From: Warburgia ugandensis
Lineage: Eukaryota; Streptophyta; Magnoliopsida; Canellales; Canellaceae
Direction of reading: 5' to 3'
Assembly (NCBI GenBank): GCA_035236585.1
Contig: CP141135.1
Span: 7,102,001 to 7,166,000 of the forward strand
Length of the DNA stretch: 64,000 bases
Position numbers and translations under genes: made by a program
Notes under the pieces: model-generated
The model's input: the letters and a program-made list of their open reading frames with translations, nothing else
Database searches by the model: none
What the model was told of the DNA's origin: nothing
In this document: in pieces, positions 1 to 10,797 of the stretch
How positions within the stretch are numbered: the first letter of the stretch is position 1
Layout of the letters: every line of letters starts with the position of its first letter

Positions 1-914
1 AGTAAAAGCACAGCAAATGACAAAGCCACAATATCTCTTTACAGGCAACCATAAAAGTCAAAAGACTTTATTTTGAAAAGAAGAAAGGATGCAACCTAAA
101 TGTAAACTACGTTTGGGTTATCTGACCCATTCATTGCCTTATTTAGGCTACCTGGGAAACTTCATACACCATCGCAGCATGCTTCTAGCTTTTAGTTTTT
201 CAGTTGAAAATTCCAATGGTCAGGGTTTAAAAATCAGAAATGGTATAATTTCAATCATCTAACGATCATGAATTTTGATATCTACCCAAATTAACGCCAG
301 ACATTATTAATGGATCAGATAGTTCAAAAGGGAGCCCAGCCAATTTTGCATCCTGATAATGCATTCTTTTCGGCTCTGCCAAGCATTTTGTTTTTAAAAA
401 CATCAATCTGTTAAACACCGATCCACTGTAAAAACTTCTAATCAGATGTCCGTCTGCATGGCATCAAGGTAACGTGAATTATTCAACAAGTGCGTCTCAC
501 CACTGGAGACGCCATAGAAAGATGTGGGCCGGAGATCAAAAGTTCGGATCATGAACCTGAGTCCCATATTGACTTCACCATGTGTAAAATCCGAGAACGG
601 ATCCACATGTTGCTAGGATCATATCACATGGCCTGCCTAAGAAGTCGCCGGCTCAACGTAATGGATCACAAACACCACTTGTAGTTCAATTCGGATCATA
701 CCAGATGCACATAGTTGCCAGTTCACTCTCTAGTAGTTTTCATTTGGGAGTTTTAAACTTGAATTCTCACCCATTTTCACGTTGGCATCTACAGAATTGA
801 AGTCTAAAGAATCATTTCTCACGTAAAGAATTAGATTAATGGACGCCCATCACCCCCAAAGATACAGAACTGAAAGTCTAATGGAAAGTGTTGCTTGGAC
901 AGGACAAACATGTA
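1..914. other. Non-genic stretch, nothing recognised
   Basis: AT-rich single-copy sequence to the left of the duplication. I see no splice-compatible exon series, RNA gene or element ends. The only open frame (490-684) starts with GTG and looks like chance. Confidence 0.4.
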
Positions 915-1545
915 ACCATGGATAACCTTATGAAACGAGGAATGACCATGGAGAACGGATACTGTTTATGTATACTAGATCCATTAACGACCTCCCATTT
1001 GCTCATACATCGCAAAGAATCAGCAAACTTATGGAATGAATCTCTGAACTGCTTCAAGATTTAGTGAATAATGGCGGCAACGGTTCTGCAGCTGATCAAT
1101 CAATGGAGAATTCACACAATCTCCAAAAAGTGGAGATTATCATAAGAACTTGCTCTTGGTGCAACCCTTCGGCAGATGTGGATTGAGATGAACTATAGAG
1201 CCTTTGAAGGCAAAGAAACTCACACTCCATGGGATTGTCAACAGCATTAGACATCGCTTATTGGGCATCTTTCCACACGTTATTCATGCATTCTATGCTG
1301 CAAATTCTCTCATTGCGGGATGCTTTCCAAGAAATCACTGGACCATCCAAGAAGACCAAACCATCATGGACTGCCTCCTATACGGGTGGATAAAACCTAG
1401 TTGTAATGGATCCAGACTCAGCCAACAGAACAGCAGGTCTAGGTGGAATAATCCAAGACCAGGAAGGCAATATATTAGCGGAATTTTCAAAGCTAGCAGG
1501 TTAAATTGATGCAAACGAAAAATTCTTGCTGCTAAGGAAGGCATT
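915..1545 (+). mobile_element. Decayed L1-type LINE fragment (zinc-binding RT region plus RNase H)
   Basis: Conceptual translation around 915-1070 gives the zinc-binding region that follows plant L1 reverse transcriptases (DNLMKRGMTMENGYCLC, then TTSHLLIH). At about 1385-1545 it gives the start of the LINE RNase H domain (WIKPSCNGS, then after a frame change AGLGGIIQDQEGNILAEF). The order matches a plant L1 ORF2 C-terminus. Stops and frameshifts show it is dead. No poly-A tail or target duplication was found. Confidence 0.65.
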
Positions 1546-1956
1546 GCTCATGATTTTCATCAACCATGCATCATAGAAGGAGCATCATCAAACGATACCA
1601 AGTAATGAAAAAGCCAAATTAAGTCCCTTGCAAGCATATGTATTTTGTTGATGAGATTATTGAGTTGCTCAAGAGCAGAGAGTTCAAGATCGTTCACACG
1701 TTTTGATCACAAACTCGGTGCAGATGAGAGAGGCATAAACAGGCTGTAAATTCTCTCTAGCATTTCTTATGCTCTTAATAAAACTTGCCAACTTTTATCA
1801 GATTAAAAAGAAAGACAAGGTACTGTTGCAGATCGACAGTATTTCGAAGGAAAAGGAGGAAGGATGCAATTAGAAACAATTGGTGCCAATAGCAGTATCC
1901 AGATAACAACTTTGATATGGAATTCATAGCATGATGGAAGTCACGCTAGTGGCGTA

Positions 1957-2252
1957 ACTGGTGATTTTCCTGTCACTGTAGGATTGCATCAAGGATCAGC
2001 ATTGAGTCCATACCTCTTCACATTAGTTATGGACAAGTTAACAAAACATTTGCAAGAGAAAATCCCCTGGTGCATGCTATTTGCAGATGATATATGCTTA
2101 CTTGATGAGACAATGGAGGGTGTAAACATAAAGCTAGAGTTATGGAGAGAAACATTAGAATCTGAAAGATTTAAAATTAGCCGAATTAAGACAGAATATA
2201 TAGAATGTAATTTTAGTAAGGAGAGTAGGAGTGAAACACCAGTCAAGATTAA
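1957..2252 (+). mobile_element. RTE-clade LINE reverse transcriptase fragment, copy A only
   Basis: Translation from 1960 reads [20 protein letters not shown], then [12 protein letters not shown] and [18 protein letters not shown]. These are RT blocks of RTE-clade non-LTR elements, with the FADD catalytic motif. Both ends are internal to the ORF, and I see no tail or target duplication. Copy B has about 170 bp of unrelated sequence at the same place (about 19,480-19,650), so this looks like a replacement patch rather than a normal insertion. Confidence 0.8.
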
Positions 2253-3995
2253 TAACCATCGATTTTTATGTTCTTCTTCATGCCCAGAACAACAGGTGGT
2301 AAAGAAACTAAGAATCATCAGAGTTGGCTGCATTTCTCTCTATCCATCATCATTGCACAGTTGAGATTTGGGAATAAGTCACCAAAGCAAAAATTTCAGA
2401 AAATAATTGGAAGAAAACGAGCAAACTACAAGGACATAAATTTAATTTTGTTCGTTCATCAAATTTATGTTTAATTTTATAAGTTTAGGTTTAATTTGGT
2501 GAATCTGCACAAAATTCAAAATACATAAGAACTTATAGATTATTCGAGAAAAGAACTAGGAGATAAAAAAACAGTCGGGTCATTTCCAAAAAACCTTCAA
2601 ATTTTGAGTTTTTCTTGTAACTATCCTCTCTATTACCAAATTTTTGTATGCCTAACATGATGATTTGCTCAAATCTTCCAAAAAAAATTGCTCTTTTTTT
2701 TTTTTTTTTATCCGGGGGAAAACGCACGTACTTCTCCACAAGCATCTGGAGCGAGTATTTCCACGGGAATTTTATGACGGACGCTCTTATTCCCCCTTCA
2801 GAAGAACATGAGGAGGCATGTCAACCTCTTTTTATAGATCTAATCAGTTCATCTCTTAGTGGTGTTATAAATGAGCCAGCCGCCAAACTTCAACTCCAGA
2901 TAAGAACCTCACAAACTTCCACTTCTACAAGAATTTCATCTTTGAATGACGCCCAGCTTTATTCTAAGAGAAATGCTAATCCCCTCTAGCTAGTCCCCAT
3001 CTTTGGATGGTCTAACCCATTTATCTTGTTCTGCCTCCTCACTAAGGCTAGTTGCAAAAATTCATTTCCATTGAATGGTTCTAGCTACTACTTTTTCCAG
3101 TTGAAAATTCTAATTGTCCTGATTTAAAAACTCAAAATAGCAGACCTACAATGTACCAAGCATAAATTTTTTTGGTGTTTAGCCAATCTACAAGGGAATG
3201 AACAAGATGAGTGGGTCAGATCATCCAAAAGTGGGACCTCTATAGGGAGGATCCCGAAAATCAGTCCCAAGAACTTGGCCAGATAATATTTCTCTGATTC
3301 CAAAGTTCATACGTAATAGACGGACGAGAAGTCCAAGCTAGAATGAAACAAACCATTAGAAATTCCATTTCAATGTGATTTGTTAAGCAAGAAAACCAGA
3401 CAAACAACACAATTTTTATAGTCGAATTTATTCGAGTCCACCTGTGTCTAGCATCAGACTTGTACAAAGAAACCACTAACGGTGACATTCATGTTCTTCT
3501 TAATCTATTCTTCAGTGAGAAGCCTGCAAAAAGTAACAACCACCTCAACCTATTGCAGAATTTTGTTCCTTATATTTGTCTAGATAAAGAAAACAGAGAA
3601 ACATCATGAAATGATATCAAGTCATCAACAACGGCAAGTAAACTGTATGAGTTGCACATTTTGAAATCATGCTTGTCAATCTAAAACAAGGCGACAACAA
3701 ACATAACCTTCAAAGTATGGCCAAGCAGTAACCAATGAGCAGGAACTGGACACCTTTAGAACCTTCCAGTTGTGGTGGGTGCCAAAAACATAAAACAATG
3801 TACATAATACAAATCATATGGCTTCTTACTTTTCATCTCCATGCCCATAATTTTTCCGAACATTGTAGTTCAATGAAGGCTTGCTGGGACAGTAGTTCAG
3901 GCCATGGTGAAAGATAAGTACATCATTTTATTCAGAAAAGAAATGGAGAAAGGACAATAACAACACTGTGATTTGCCTCTGGTCATCTTCCCCAA
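2253..3995. other. Non-genic stretch of copy A
   Basis: No coding exon series recognised; mirrored at about 19,650-21,580 with around 2% difference. It contains a T-rich run near 2690-2710. At 3572-3591 it has the unoccupied target ATATTTGTCTAGATAAAGAA, which in copy B is duplicated around a SINE. Confidence 0.5.
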
Positions 3996-4008
3996 ATGAA
4001 CTTGACAA

Positions 4009-4112
4009 AAAAGGGCTGCCCCAGTGCACAAAGCTCCCACCTATGCGGGGTCCTGGGAAGGGGCGGACCACAAGGGTAGCCATACCTTGTATTTTTGCAA
4101 GGGGCGGACCAG
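4009..4112 (-). mobile_element. Truncated Au-type SINE, copy A
   Basis: Read on the plus strand it begins with the reverse complement of an Au SINE 3' end (GGGCTGCCCCAGTGCAC) and stops at GGGGCGGACC, so the tRNA-like head is missing. The flanking repeats are ATGAACTTGACAA (3996-4008) and the mutated ACGAACTTAACAA (4113-4125). The same insertion is in copy B with a perfect repeat, so it predates the duplication. Confidence 0.75.
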
Positions 4113-4125
4113 ACGAACTTAACAA

Positions 4126-7015
4126 TTGCAAGAAAATTAAGAGTATGATAAACCAAATAAGACTTGCCGAGAGAACTAGTCTGGAGTAGACCCAATATAC
4201 CTCGCTAGCCCAGAAGGATAGATCACAATGATTACTGAGGCATCGCACATTGAGACCAATGTTTGCAGCTACCATATGCAACTAAAATTCTGGAAAACGA
4301 CATGATAGATGACCATCTACAGGAGAAAACAGAGAGGCGCAATGTTTTTACCTTTGGTGGTTGGATTATTGCAGGAAGTATGAATTGAAAGGCAAAAACC
4401 TCATTGGACTTTCTACAGCATTTATAAAATTCTTACCAAGGCACATTGCCAGAAACATGCAGCCCTACAACATCATTGGTTCATAAAACATGTAGATCAT
4501 CTGCCATTTATTTATTTACAATCCAGATACCCTTTGTTAAGGCAGTTATACTGTATGAACATACATTAGCCAGATTGCTGCAAACCTAGCATTCCTTTAC
4601 CCATGCATGCCTCATCACACTGTCCATAGAGTGCATGCCATATGCATCAACAAGACTTAGACCAAATTCAGTCAATCTGAACATGTTAAGTGCGGGAGTA
4701 AGCAACAACTTATGTTTTTTGGGGGAATCTTAACCAACATAGAGATTTTCCCAAGTGATATGTGTTAAGGAAATTAGAGAGACTATCTTTCCACCATTTC
4801 AGAGAAAGTTCCTGAAGCATTACTCTGAAGGACTGCTAACACTAGGGGCATAAAATACAGGACATTTCTAATCAAACTCCATAACAACATTCCTGCTGCC
4901 AAGGCAGTGGGAATCACCCTCATTCAGCTAACATTTTCATAAGTTGCTCCACCATTGCAACGAAGTGTGCTAGAAGGGCTGCCAAGGCACTTGGATTCAC
5001 CCTTTTTCAGCTACCACTTTCATCAATTGCTCCATCATTACACTGAAGTACGTTAGAAGGCTTGCCAAAATAAAGAAGAGATAGTAGTTAACAACGGAAG
5101 AAACACCAGACTACATATAAGGTTCTTGAATTTCATTGCTGGTCTCTCATTTCATCTACATCAATCATTGTGGCTTCTCCATGTTAACTATTCGGTATAA
5201 TGAGGCCTTATGAAACTTAGAACAGCTCTGAGCCAAAATCTTGACACATGACATGACACTCCATAAAATGGAAGCCAAGTCATTTTTCATTATCACTTGG
5301 GAGTCACGGCAGATTTATTCAAATAGAAAATAAAAACAGGAAACACAAAGGAGCTGAAGCATCTTATTGGAAAACTGAAGCATCCATAATTAAAACTTGT
5401 ATGCCATCTACAAGAAACCCATTTGATTTTCCTTCTCAACCTATCTACTCAATCTCTCAAAAGCCCACCTGCAAACTTACCCCTTTCCATGGTTAAAAGT
5501 CCTAGTGTACTGCCACTAATTAGAACTAAAAATGCAAGCTAAGGAAATGCAGTCATTTACTCCCATAATTTCTTACCCAGAATCCCATTTTCCTTTTTCA
5601 TGGAAGGTGGAGCTTTCTTGAGATAATGAGACCTACCTCAATACTATGGAGGTCTCAAGAAGCAACCACAATTACAAAAAGGCTCATGAAAGAAAACCAA
5701 AATAATAAGCAAAACAGTCTCAATAAGACGCTCAAGAAACAACACAAAAAAGCAAAGGTTCCCCAACCAGAACTGAGATAGAAACAACCTAATATCCTGA
5801 ATCACTACCTAGAATCCAACTTTTCATATTAGAAAGTAGGCATCTCCAGTCCCAAAGTAACCCACATTTCCAAGTTAATTTTTCTATTAACACCCAGAAT
5901 ATCCTTTTTCATGATGAGTATAGATGCAACCATGAGTGACCACAAGGCCACCCAGAAGAGAGACTTCTTCAAGTCTTCAGGACATTTATAGGTTCTTGGA
6001 GTTCGTCGAAGAGTCTCTTTTGGAGAAGATTTTACCAAATCATTTCTCTAAGAGTCCTCCCCGAAATTTAGTCCTTTGAAGTCATAAAGAATTTACATCT
6101 TTTAGCCCTTTCCTCGTGACAAGACTCTCCTAGGGTAGAATTCATGTCATTTGACCTCTTTTAAGTTACTCTCAAAAGAGAGAGTCATTCAATCACAGAG
6201 CATTTCTTCTCATGACTTCTTCTGAGATTCCTACCAAAAGAGGGGCTACTTAATGGACTTAGTCATGATCTTAAGCTCCATGTAGTGCCAACATGGAGAA
6301 GTGATGCAATCAGCTGAATATTCATATACAGCCTCGAGATCTAGTGCGCTTGAGATCAGTATATCCACAAGCATGATAAACCCTAAATCTGAGGAGTGAC
6401 TGACATTGATCTCCCACTCTTACTTATCTCCCTGTCCAATAAAGGGGAATAAAATTTGCCAACTAAATCTAGCTCTTGCACTGGTCTTCCTTTCCTAATT
6501 TAGTAGTGGTTTCTCACTCTATCTCTAACTCTTATTTTCCGTTGTCCCTTTTCACCCCTTAAATTTATGAAGCACATGAACCTTCATGGGGTTTATTATA
6601 AGTTTATACATAGTTCATTTATTTGGACACAAGGTCATGGTGGCATTATTTTCATTTAAAAATTTTCAGAGTCATATTTTACAGTAACCTAACTCAAGGA
6701 AATTTCTATAAGCCTTTTGGAAGCTTGTTTCCCTCAACTAGGTTGGTCTCTTCGGGTTCTTTGAAGTCTTTATGAATACTAGGAGTGCTTTAAAATCTTT
6801 GGCTTTTGACTTTCCTAGGCAGACAAGGGCTTTCTAGGTGTTACCACCTCCTTGCACAAAAGATTCTTCAAGAAATGAATATTACTTAAGCTTTCAAATT
6901 CCTCCAACTTAAGAAGATCTTTCTTTTTAATAGCTTATACTCTCAACTAATTGAAAATAATTAAGCTAGTACTTGGAGATCTTTAAATAATTTCAATTAC
7001 AGTTCAGTTATACAA
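4126..7015. other. Non-genic stretch of copy A
   Basis: About 2.9 kb without a recognisable gene. Open frames here are short and not supported by splice sites or family resemblance. The copy B equivalent is 21711-24602. Confidence 0.4.
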
Positions 7016-7215
7016 ATATTGTTCCTCCATTCACCTCTATCAAGTGTCATTGTTTCATTAAGTCCAAGAGTTTTTAAATCTTTTCTCACCACGTCTAACC
7101 ATGTCCTTTTGGGCCTTCCCTTTGCCCTTATAGATCCTTCAACTTGGTTCGACTCACTCCTTCTAAACAGTGCTATTTTCTGTCTCTGTTCTCAATCACA
7201 GTGCCGTCCCCAAAT
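7016..7215 (-). mobile_element. RTE LINE 3' fragment, copy A
   Basis: Minus-strand translation gives KGRPKRTWLDVVRKDLKTLG and NETMTLDRGEWRNNI, the conserved end of RTE-clade ORF2. Only this C-terminal part is present. The orthologous position in copy B is 24603-24802. Confidence 0.75.
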
Positions 7216-8286
7216 TATGAAGGACTTATGGAAGATATTTAAAAGAATTTAAAGAATTCCAAAACAGCAATAAACTCTTCAATATAGAGCATAGAAGGAA
7301 AAAGATCACAATGTTGAACAACTTTGGGTAGAAAATAAGTACCTAACTAACGATCCAGAAAACACATTCCTGCTTCAATAACTCTAGCAGCATAGAACAT
7401 AGAGACCTATTGTACACCTGCTTGCTGACAGGACGAAAGAAATTGAAAAAAGAACTGTTCCAAAAAGCCCTATTAGCAATAACCTCAGCACCAGAAAATC
7501 AGGAGAACTAAGTAGTGGAACAAAAAGCAATGGCATGGACCAAAGATGTGCAGCTTCTATGACCAAGATTAACCTATCAGTAAAAGTGGGTGCCTATTTA
7601 CAAGCCCCACAAAAGGATGTCTGTGATGAATCACAATATGGTGAAACAGTCATCAATCAGGTTATCAGCAGCAATCTCAACCTATAACTGAAACACCACC
7701 CCCTCACAGTTGAAAAACATTAGGAACCAGGTTTCAGGAATTCTTCCTCCTTTGGTTTCAATTTCCCATAGAAACTCAAAATCCCTCAACTATATCCAAC
7801 TTTAGGTCCAGCTACAGCTCATGCTTAGCATTTCCGTAAAATCAACTTCACCTCCGTAATCTCGAAATCTTGTTTCGTAATTAAGCATTCATTTGCTGTA
7901 ACATAAAGGATTGTCTTCCTGCTAAATGTCTTATGTTAATCAAAAGAATACGTCAATTTCATGAAAATTTCTGCATGGACAATTGTCTCCCCTTCCATGT
8001 AATTTTCATAAACTATTTTCACCAAAATTTCTGTCTACCTTCGAGTCCCTGTTTTCTGATACTTTATGCTGAATATTCTCAAAACTCAAAACCTTCTTCC
8101 CAGAAAGACCGTCCCATAGTCAACTTAGTGCTGCACCAAAAACATAAAAACTAGTAGCAATTTTGTCTTTTCACCCATTTTTTCTCTAGATGATAAGACA
8201 TCAAACTTGTAAACATTGTTTCCACTTAAGAATCAATTCAGATCCGCAAAGGTAAGAAAATGATATACTAGCATCAAAACACTTCA
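7216..8286. other. Non-genic stretch between RTE fragment and NDUFB2-type gene, copy A
   Basis: No exon or element recognised. It lies just downstream of the NDUFB2-type gene and may hold its 3' UTR. The short frames at 7933-8154 and 7384-7566 have no recognisable similarity. Confidence 0.35.
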
Positions 8287-8918
8287 CTAGGCAATAATTG
8301 CAGGATCTAATACCTCATTTTCATGACCATGGTCATCGTGACCCTCCCAAGGATGTCGCCAACCCTATAAACCATATAGCATACAAGTTCAAAAAGTAGC
8401 ACTCAACGGCTAAAATAAGAAAAAGAGTTTTAGACAGTAGCTAAAGGAAATAGAAGCTCACCAGGACTACAGGACCATCTTGCTTGGCCCTGTACAAAAT
8501 CCAAAACCTGCAAAATCAAATCGTCCCACAAATGGGTTATTGCCATTGATGGCAAACAACTTAATTCCTGTATGGTCCCCTATACCCAAGACCCAAAAGC
8601 CTACTCTTACATCAAAAGCACTTCCACCTAGATCAATCCTCCATCACAAAATCACATTAAAAAGGAATAATTTTGACGTTTTCATCTCCACATAGAAAGA
8701 AATTAGAGCTCTAAGCAAATGCAGTATTAGACTCCAGATGCGTCTAACAATCGAGGGATTGAAGAAGGAAAAAGAAACGGGAAAGAATAGGGTTTTGGGA
8801 GAGGAAAGGCATACCACATCATGGCGCACATGCCTTTTCCGGTGATAACATGCCATCTCTTCGGGGCGTGAAGGTTCATGCCTTTGTGCGTTGTTCCATG
8901 TCCGTGTCCTCCTCCCAT
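8287..8918 (-). CDS. NDUFB2: NADH dehydrogenase (complex I) beta subcomplex subunit 2-like, copy A
   Basis: Three exons on the minus strand: 8815-8918, 8462-8507 and 8287-8364, with GT-AG introns and matching phases. The first ATG (8918) starts MGGGHGHGTTHKG, followed by LHAPKRWHVITGKGMCAMMW. Exon 2 gives FWILYRAKQDGPVVL and exon 3 GWRHPWEGHDDHGHENE. This is the layout of the plant B2/AGGG accessory subunit: Gly/His-rich start, one short membrane segment (CAMMWFWILY), then a GWRHPWEGH tail. The family is a small inner-membrane subunit of mitochondrial complex I. Reading through GAGGTATTA to the TAG at 8287 gives 75 aa. A GT at 8313-8312 could instead splice to a further exon, so the last eight codons are uncertain. 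The frame is intact. EXLA lies on the same strand about 5.6 kb to the right. Confidence 0.82.
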
Positions 8919-9707
8919 TCCTCTTCCTTTCTCCTGAGCTTCCAAAGTCTGACTACAGAGAAATGCTGTGCTAATTACTCTTGCTCTACGATTTTCTCCT
9001 TCACATTTTCATACAGGGAAATGACAAGTTGTTAGCCTCTTACAATTAGAAAGTTTGATGCAGGGCAACTAGATGTGTCAAGAAGATCCTAGACGTTGCT
9101 TATGGTGTCCATATCTACGTTCCCTCATTCCTAGCCATCTAATGAATGGTACCATCAGGATCTAGGTGATGCTTCAGTGTTTACTTATGGCCATGGAACT
9201 TTTGGACCATCAAGTGGTTGACCACCTAGATGGTCTCTTTTTGTGCGTGTGTTTGTGGGGTGATTCTGGGGAACCACCCAGACGGTTTTGGTCCTATGGA
9301 GAAGGATATCAAATCCACAAGACTAAAATGGACTGATCCAACAGCGTATACCTTTTGCTGGGGGAATTTTAAACCAGGCCAAGGGTGGAGGATCATCTGA
9401 TCAAGGTAATACAAGCTGCAAAGCTTCACTTATTGGTCTGTCAGATTCAAGTGTGTGAAACATCTTGGGGCCTCGAGCATGTTTGCTAGGAGAGACTGTG
9501 ATACTGTCCATCATTTAGCTTTGTCAATCTAATTCCAAGATTTCTTACATAGTTACCTGGATTTTGCACCCGTAAATCTGTGCATGGTTTTACACATGCT
9601 AGAAAGTGCAGCATATGGGACCAGATGGTTGGTGATCCAAATCACATGTTAGATATGTCATACCCTTAAAAATTTCTCCACTAAATGCTATTAACGCATC
9701 TAATCTG
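8919..9707. other. Upstream region of NDUFB2-type gene, copy A
   Basis: No gene recognised. It includes a 44-bp segment (9107-9150) that copy B lacks. The segment is flanked by ATGGT repeats (9102-9106 and 9146-9150), as expected for a slippage deletion in B. No clear TATA box was found for the minus-strand gene. Confidence 0.4.
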
Positions 9708-9941
9708 CTAAGATTTTAAGTGCCAGCCTTTTCCATGAGTTTTAAATTTCGAAAGCCGCTGCAACTGGTTCATCCTAGCAAACTCATTTCCATAATTTCT
9801 CTGTTGTATGACATTATTCCACGGTCTCTCGCTTCCATTCCCCGTCATTGCATGTCTGAAAATATCCACCAACATCTTTTCTGGTTCTCTTCCTGTTAAA
9901 TACTTGCCGAGAACAGTACTGCAGTAACAGAAACTTCCCAT
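9708..9941 (-). CDS. Hypothetical 77-aa ORF, copy A
   Basis: ATG-initiated frame (MGSFCYCSTVLGKYLTGREP...) of unknown family, about 0.8 kb upstream of the NDUFB2-type start on the same strand. In a direct comparison with copy B (27252-27485) I count four substitutions. Three are synonymous (AGC/AGT, CAG/CAA, TTA/TTG) and one replaces His with Arg (CAT/CGT). That pattern is compatible with coding constraint, but four differences are too few to decide. It could also be an exon of an unrecognised gene or a chance frame. No function is proposed. Confidence 0.25.
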   Translation of the reverse strand: MGSFCYCSTVLGKYLTGREPEKMLVDIFRHAMTGNGSERPWNNVIQQRNYGNEFARMNQLQRLSKFKTHGKGWHLKS

Positions 9942-10530
9942 GGAGGAATGTATACTCCTGCCTGCATCTCTCCTTCATTTGCAAGGATTAACAAAAAGAA
10001 AAGGAGGAAGATATGATGTTCATTTACAACGAAGCCTTGAAGTGCAGTGGTGCAATAAGGAGTTCCACCTAGATGGTGAGAAGGGTTCGAGGCTGTGCAT
10101 GGGTGTGGGTCTAACCCTGATGTTTAGTTTTGCTAGGTTGCACAAAAGAGTTCTAAAGGATAATGTGGACAAACATCTCTTCCGTAGCTGTTAGATAGCC
10201 ACATTATGAACTTAACCCATATTCCTTAAACCTTAAGGCTAGAAGAGCGGAAAGCCTAATTCTGAACCAAGACCTTAAGAGATCATCATGATTTGCGGCG
10301 ACATCCAATGGGGCCACTTCTTAGTGGCTCTCAAACTTTGGCTCTTTTAGGTAGCCTTGTCCTATAAGCCAAAGGGCATGAGCTTCAATCTTGAGAATCC
10401 CCATTTATCAAATTAATTTTCAAAGCAAGGTAGATGAGCTGGAGCTCTTTTGAGATCCTAACTTCTGACATTAGCCTACTCTAATACCAGATGGTCAAGA
10501 ACTTTATCAACACTCCTTACCTTAAGGTTA
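9942..10530. other. Non-genic stretch of copy A
   Basis: The plus-strand frame 9940-10194 changes several amino acids between copies and shows no family resemblance. Nothing else recognised. Confidence 0.35.
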
Positions 10531-10797
10531 TCATCATCATCATCATCACGACCTTATCCTAATTAGGAGTCGGCCACATGAATTAGATTCCTCTATTCCT
10601 CTTTATTAAGTTCCATGGCTTCATTTAGTCCCAAAGTTTTTAAATCTTTCCTCACCACTTATATCCACGTTCTTTTGGGCCTTCTCCTTGCCCTTTTAGA
10701 ACCTTCTACTTGTATTGCCTCACTCCTTTTAACCGATGTCGTTGTTCGTCTCCTTTAAACATGTCCAAACCATCTAAGTCTAATCTTTCTCATATTG
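10531..10797 (-). mobile_element. RTE LINE 3' end with TCA-repeat tail, copy A
   Basis: Minus-strand translation gives RLRWFGHV near 10,770, then RPKRTWI, VVRKDLKTLGLNEAMELNKE and RNLIHVADS. It ends in a (TGA/GAT)n tail, seen on the plus strand as (TCA)n at 10531-10549. This is the typical end of plant RTE elements. In-frame stops show it is inactive. It abuts an LTR block at 10798. Confidence 0.8.

Noticed and set aside
1984-2364. 126-codon plus ORF as a gene
   Set aside because: Its first part is an internal piece of an RTE reverse transcriptase and the rest runs into unrelated flanking DNA.
4009-4112. Coding exon with PPMRGPGKGRTT-like peptide
   Set aside because: The peptide is translated SINE sequence, as shown by matching SINE copies and target duplications.
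8727-8945. Longer NDUFB2 start beginning MEAQEKGRG
   Set aside because: The first codon is TTG, not ATG; the first ATG is at 8918, matching the family start MGGG.
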